Positions 15,015 to 15,256 of a DNA stretch of 15,256 nt are shown here, piece by piece. How positions within the stretch are numbered: position 1 is the stretch's first letter; each line of letters opens with the position of its first letter. Under the pieces are notes generated by a model that did not search any database, had not been told where the DNA came from, and saw nothing but the letters and a program-made list of their open reading frames with translations. The stretch covers positions 1 through 15,256 of the forward strand of contig JBILMZ010000067.1 in the NCBI GenBank assembly GCA_044375275.1. Reading direction: 5' to 3'. The position numbers were made by a program, and so were the translations under genes. Source of the DNA: SZUA-430 sp044375275 (lineage in GTDB: Bacteria > Pseudomonadota > Alphaproteobacteria > Micropepsales > Micropepsaceae).

Positions 15015-15043
15015 CGGACGCGAAAATCGGGTCCGGAATTTTT
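15015..15043 (+). terminator. Rho-independent terminator of the fliK-fhlB operon
   Basis: Hairpin CGGAC-G-CGA-AAA-TCG-G-GTCCG (15015-15035): eight base pairs interrupted by one G/G mismatch, with an AAA loop. It is followed by GAATTTTT (15036-15043). It lies 33 bases after the fhlB stop and marks the operon end. Confidence 0.7.
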
Positions 15044-15256
15044 ATGCAGTAGATTTCCACAAGCAAACTTTTGGGTAGTCCGGCCGGAGGCGCAGGAAAC
15101 CGGATTTCTGTACGCAGCTTCCCCGTTCTCCACAGCATCCGCCCCATGGCAACTTTGGCGTGTTGTGTGATTCTAGGGGTGGTCATTTCGGGGCTGCAGG
15201 GACCTTGAGGCGGAACTTTCCAGCGAGTCCATGGAGTTGGCTGGAAGTGCTGCATC
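15044..15256. other. Non-coding or unresolved right edge
   Basis: 213 bases with no supported gene. A 10-bp palindrome TCCGGCCGGA lies at 15079-15088. An ATG at 15231 (MELAGSAA) opens a plus-strand frame to the window edge but has no good ribosome site, so a gene start there can be neither claimed nor excluded. An open minus-strand frame over 14956-15255 crosses the terminator and the fhlB end, has no recognisable domain, and is not accepted. Confidence 0.4.

Noticed and set aside
15052..15136. Two DnaA-box-like sequences (ATTTCCACA, TTCTCCACA), possible origin
   Set aside because: Only near matches to TTATCCACA, too few, with no AT-rich unwinding region and no replication gene nearby.
14956..15255. 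Minus-strand open frame of 99 codons at the right edge
   Set aside because: It runs through the fhlB end and the terminator, has no domain similarity and no ribosome site that could be judged.

Overview
The window is GC-rich (roughly 60%), densely coded and chromosomal in character, with no mobile element, tRNA, rRNA or CRISPR array that I can see. It looks like a motile Alphaproteobacterium. The elongation factor P reads like alphaproteobacterial EF-P around its modified lysine (HPGKGTPTTQ), and a flagellar fliK-type gene is coupled to a small FlhB-tail paralogue. Gene ends overlap or abut at several junctions. No lineage below class can be assigned by eye.

Layout. 1-988 (minus): a Sel1-repeat envelope protein followed, with an ATGA overlap, by the start of an FAD-linked aldonolactone-type oxidase that runs off the left edge. 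1082-3520 (plus): a GNAT acetyltransferase, a class I SAM methyltransferase (ATGA overlap) and an Old Yellow Enzyme-type flavin oxidoreductase. 3533-4318 (minus): a short-chain dehydrogenase, convergent with the previous operon. 4477-6330 (plus): an exported class C beta-lactamase-like serine hydrolase with a four-helix membrane tail, preceded by a candidate promoter and a perfect 12-bp palindrome.

6331-10054 is the most coherent block. EF-P (efp, minus) is divergent from epmA and epmB (plus, ATGA overlap), the two enzymes that make beta-lysine and attach it to Lys34 of EF-P. Translation factor and modification pathway therefore share a 132-bp intergenic region. A nitronate monooxygenase-like gene follows efp with a TGATG stop/start overlap. 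10058-12886 (minus) is a two-domain M16 (pitrilysin/PqqL-like) zinc protease with a signal peptide. A 341-bp divergent spacer with two inverted repeats separates it from 13228-14981 (plus): a FliK-type hook-length control protein and a stand-alone FlhB C-terminal-domain protein lacking the NPTH self-cleavage motif, closed by a good Rho-independent terminator. The last 213 bases hold no gene I can support.

How the parts may work together: EF-P relieves ribosome stalling at polyproline, and the neighbouring M16 protease carries a PPP run while FliK carries several PP pairs in its linker, so both may be EF-P clients (inference). I did not find a convincing undescribed system. The most noteworthy points are the divergent efp/epmAB cluster with a coupled flavoprotein, the cleavage-dead FlhB paralogue coupled to fliK, and several uncharacterised palindromes in intergenic regions.
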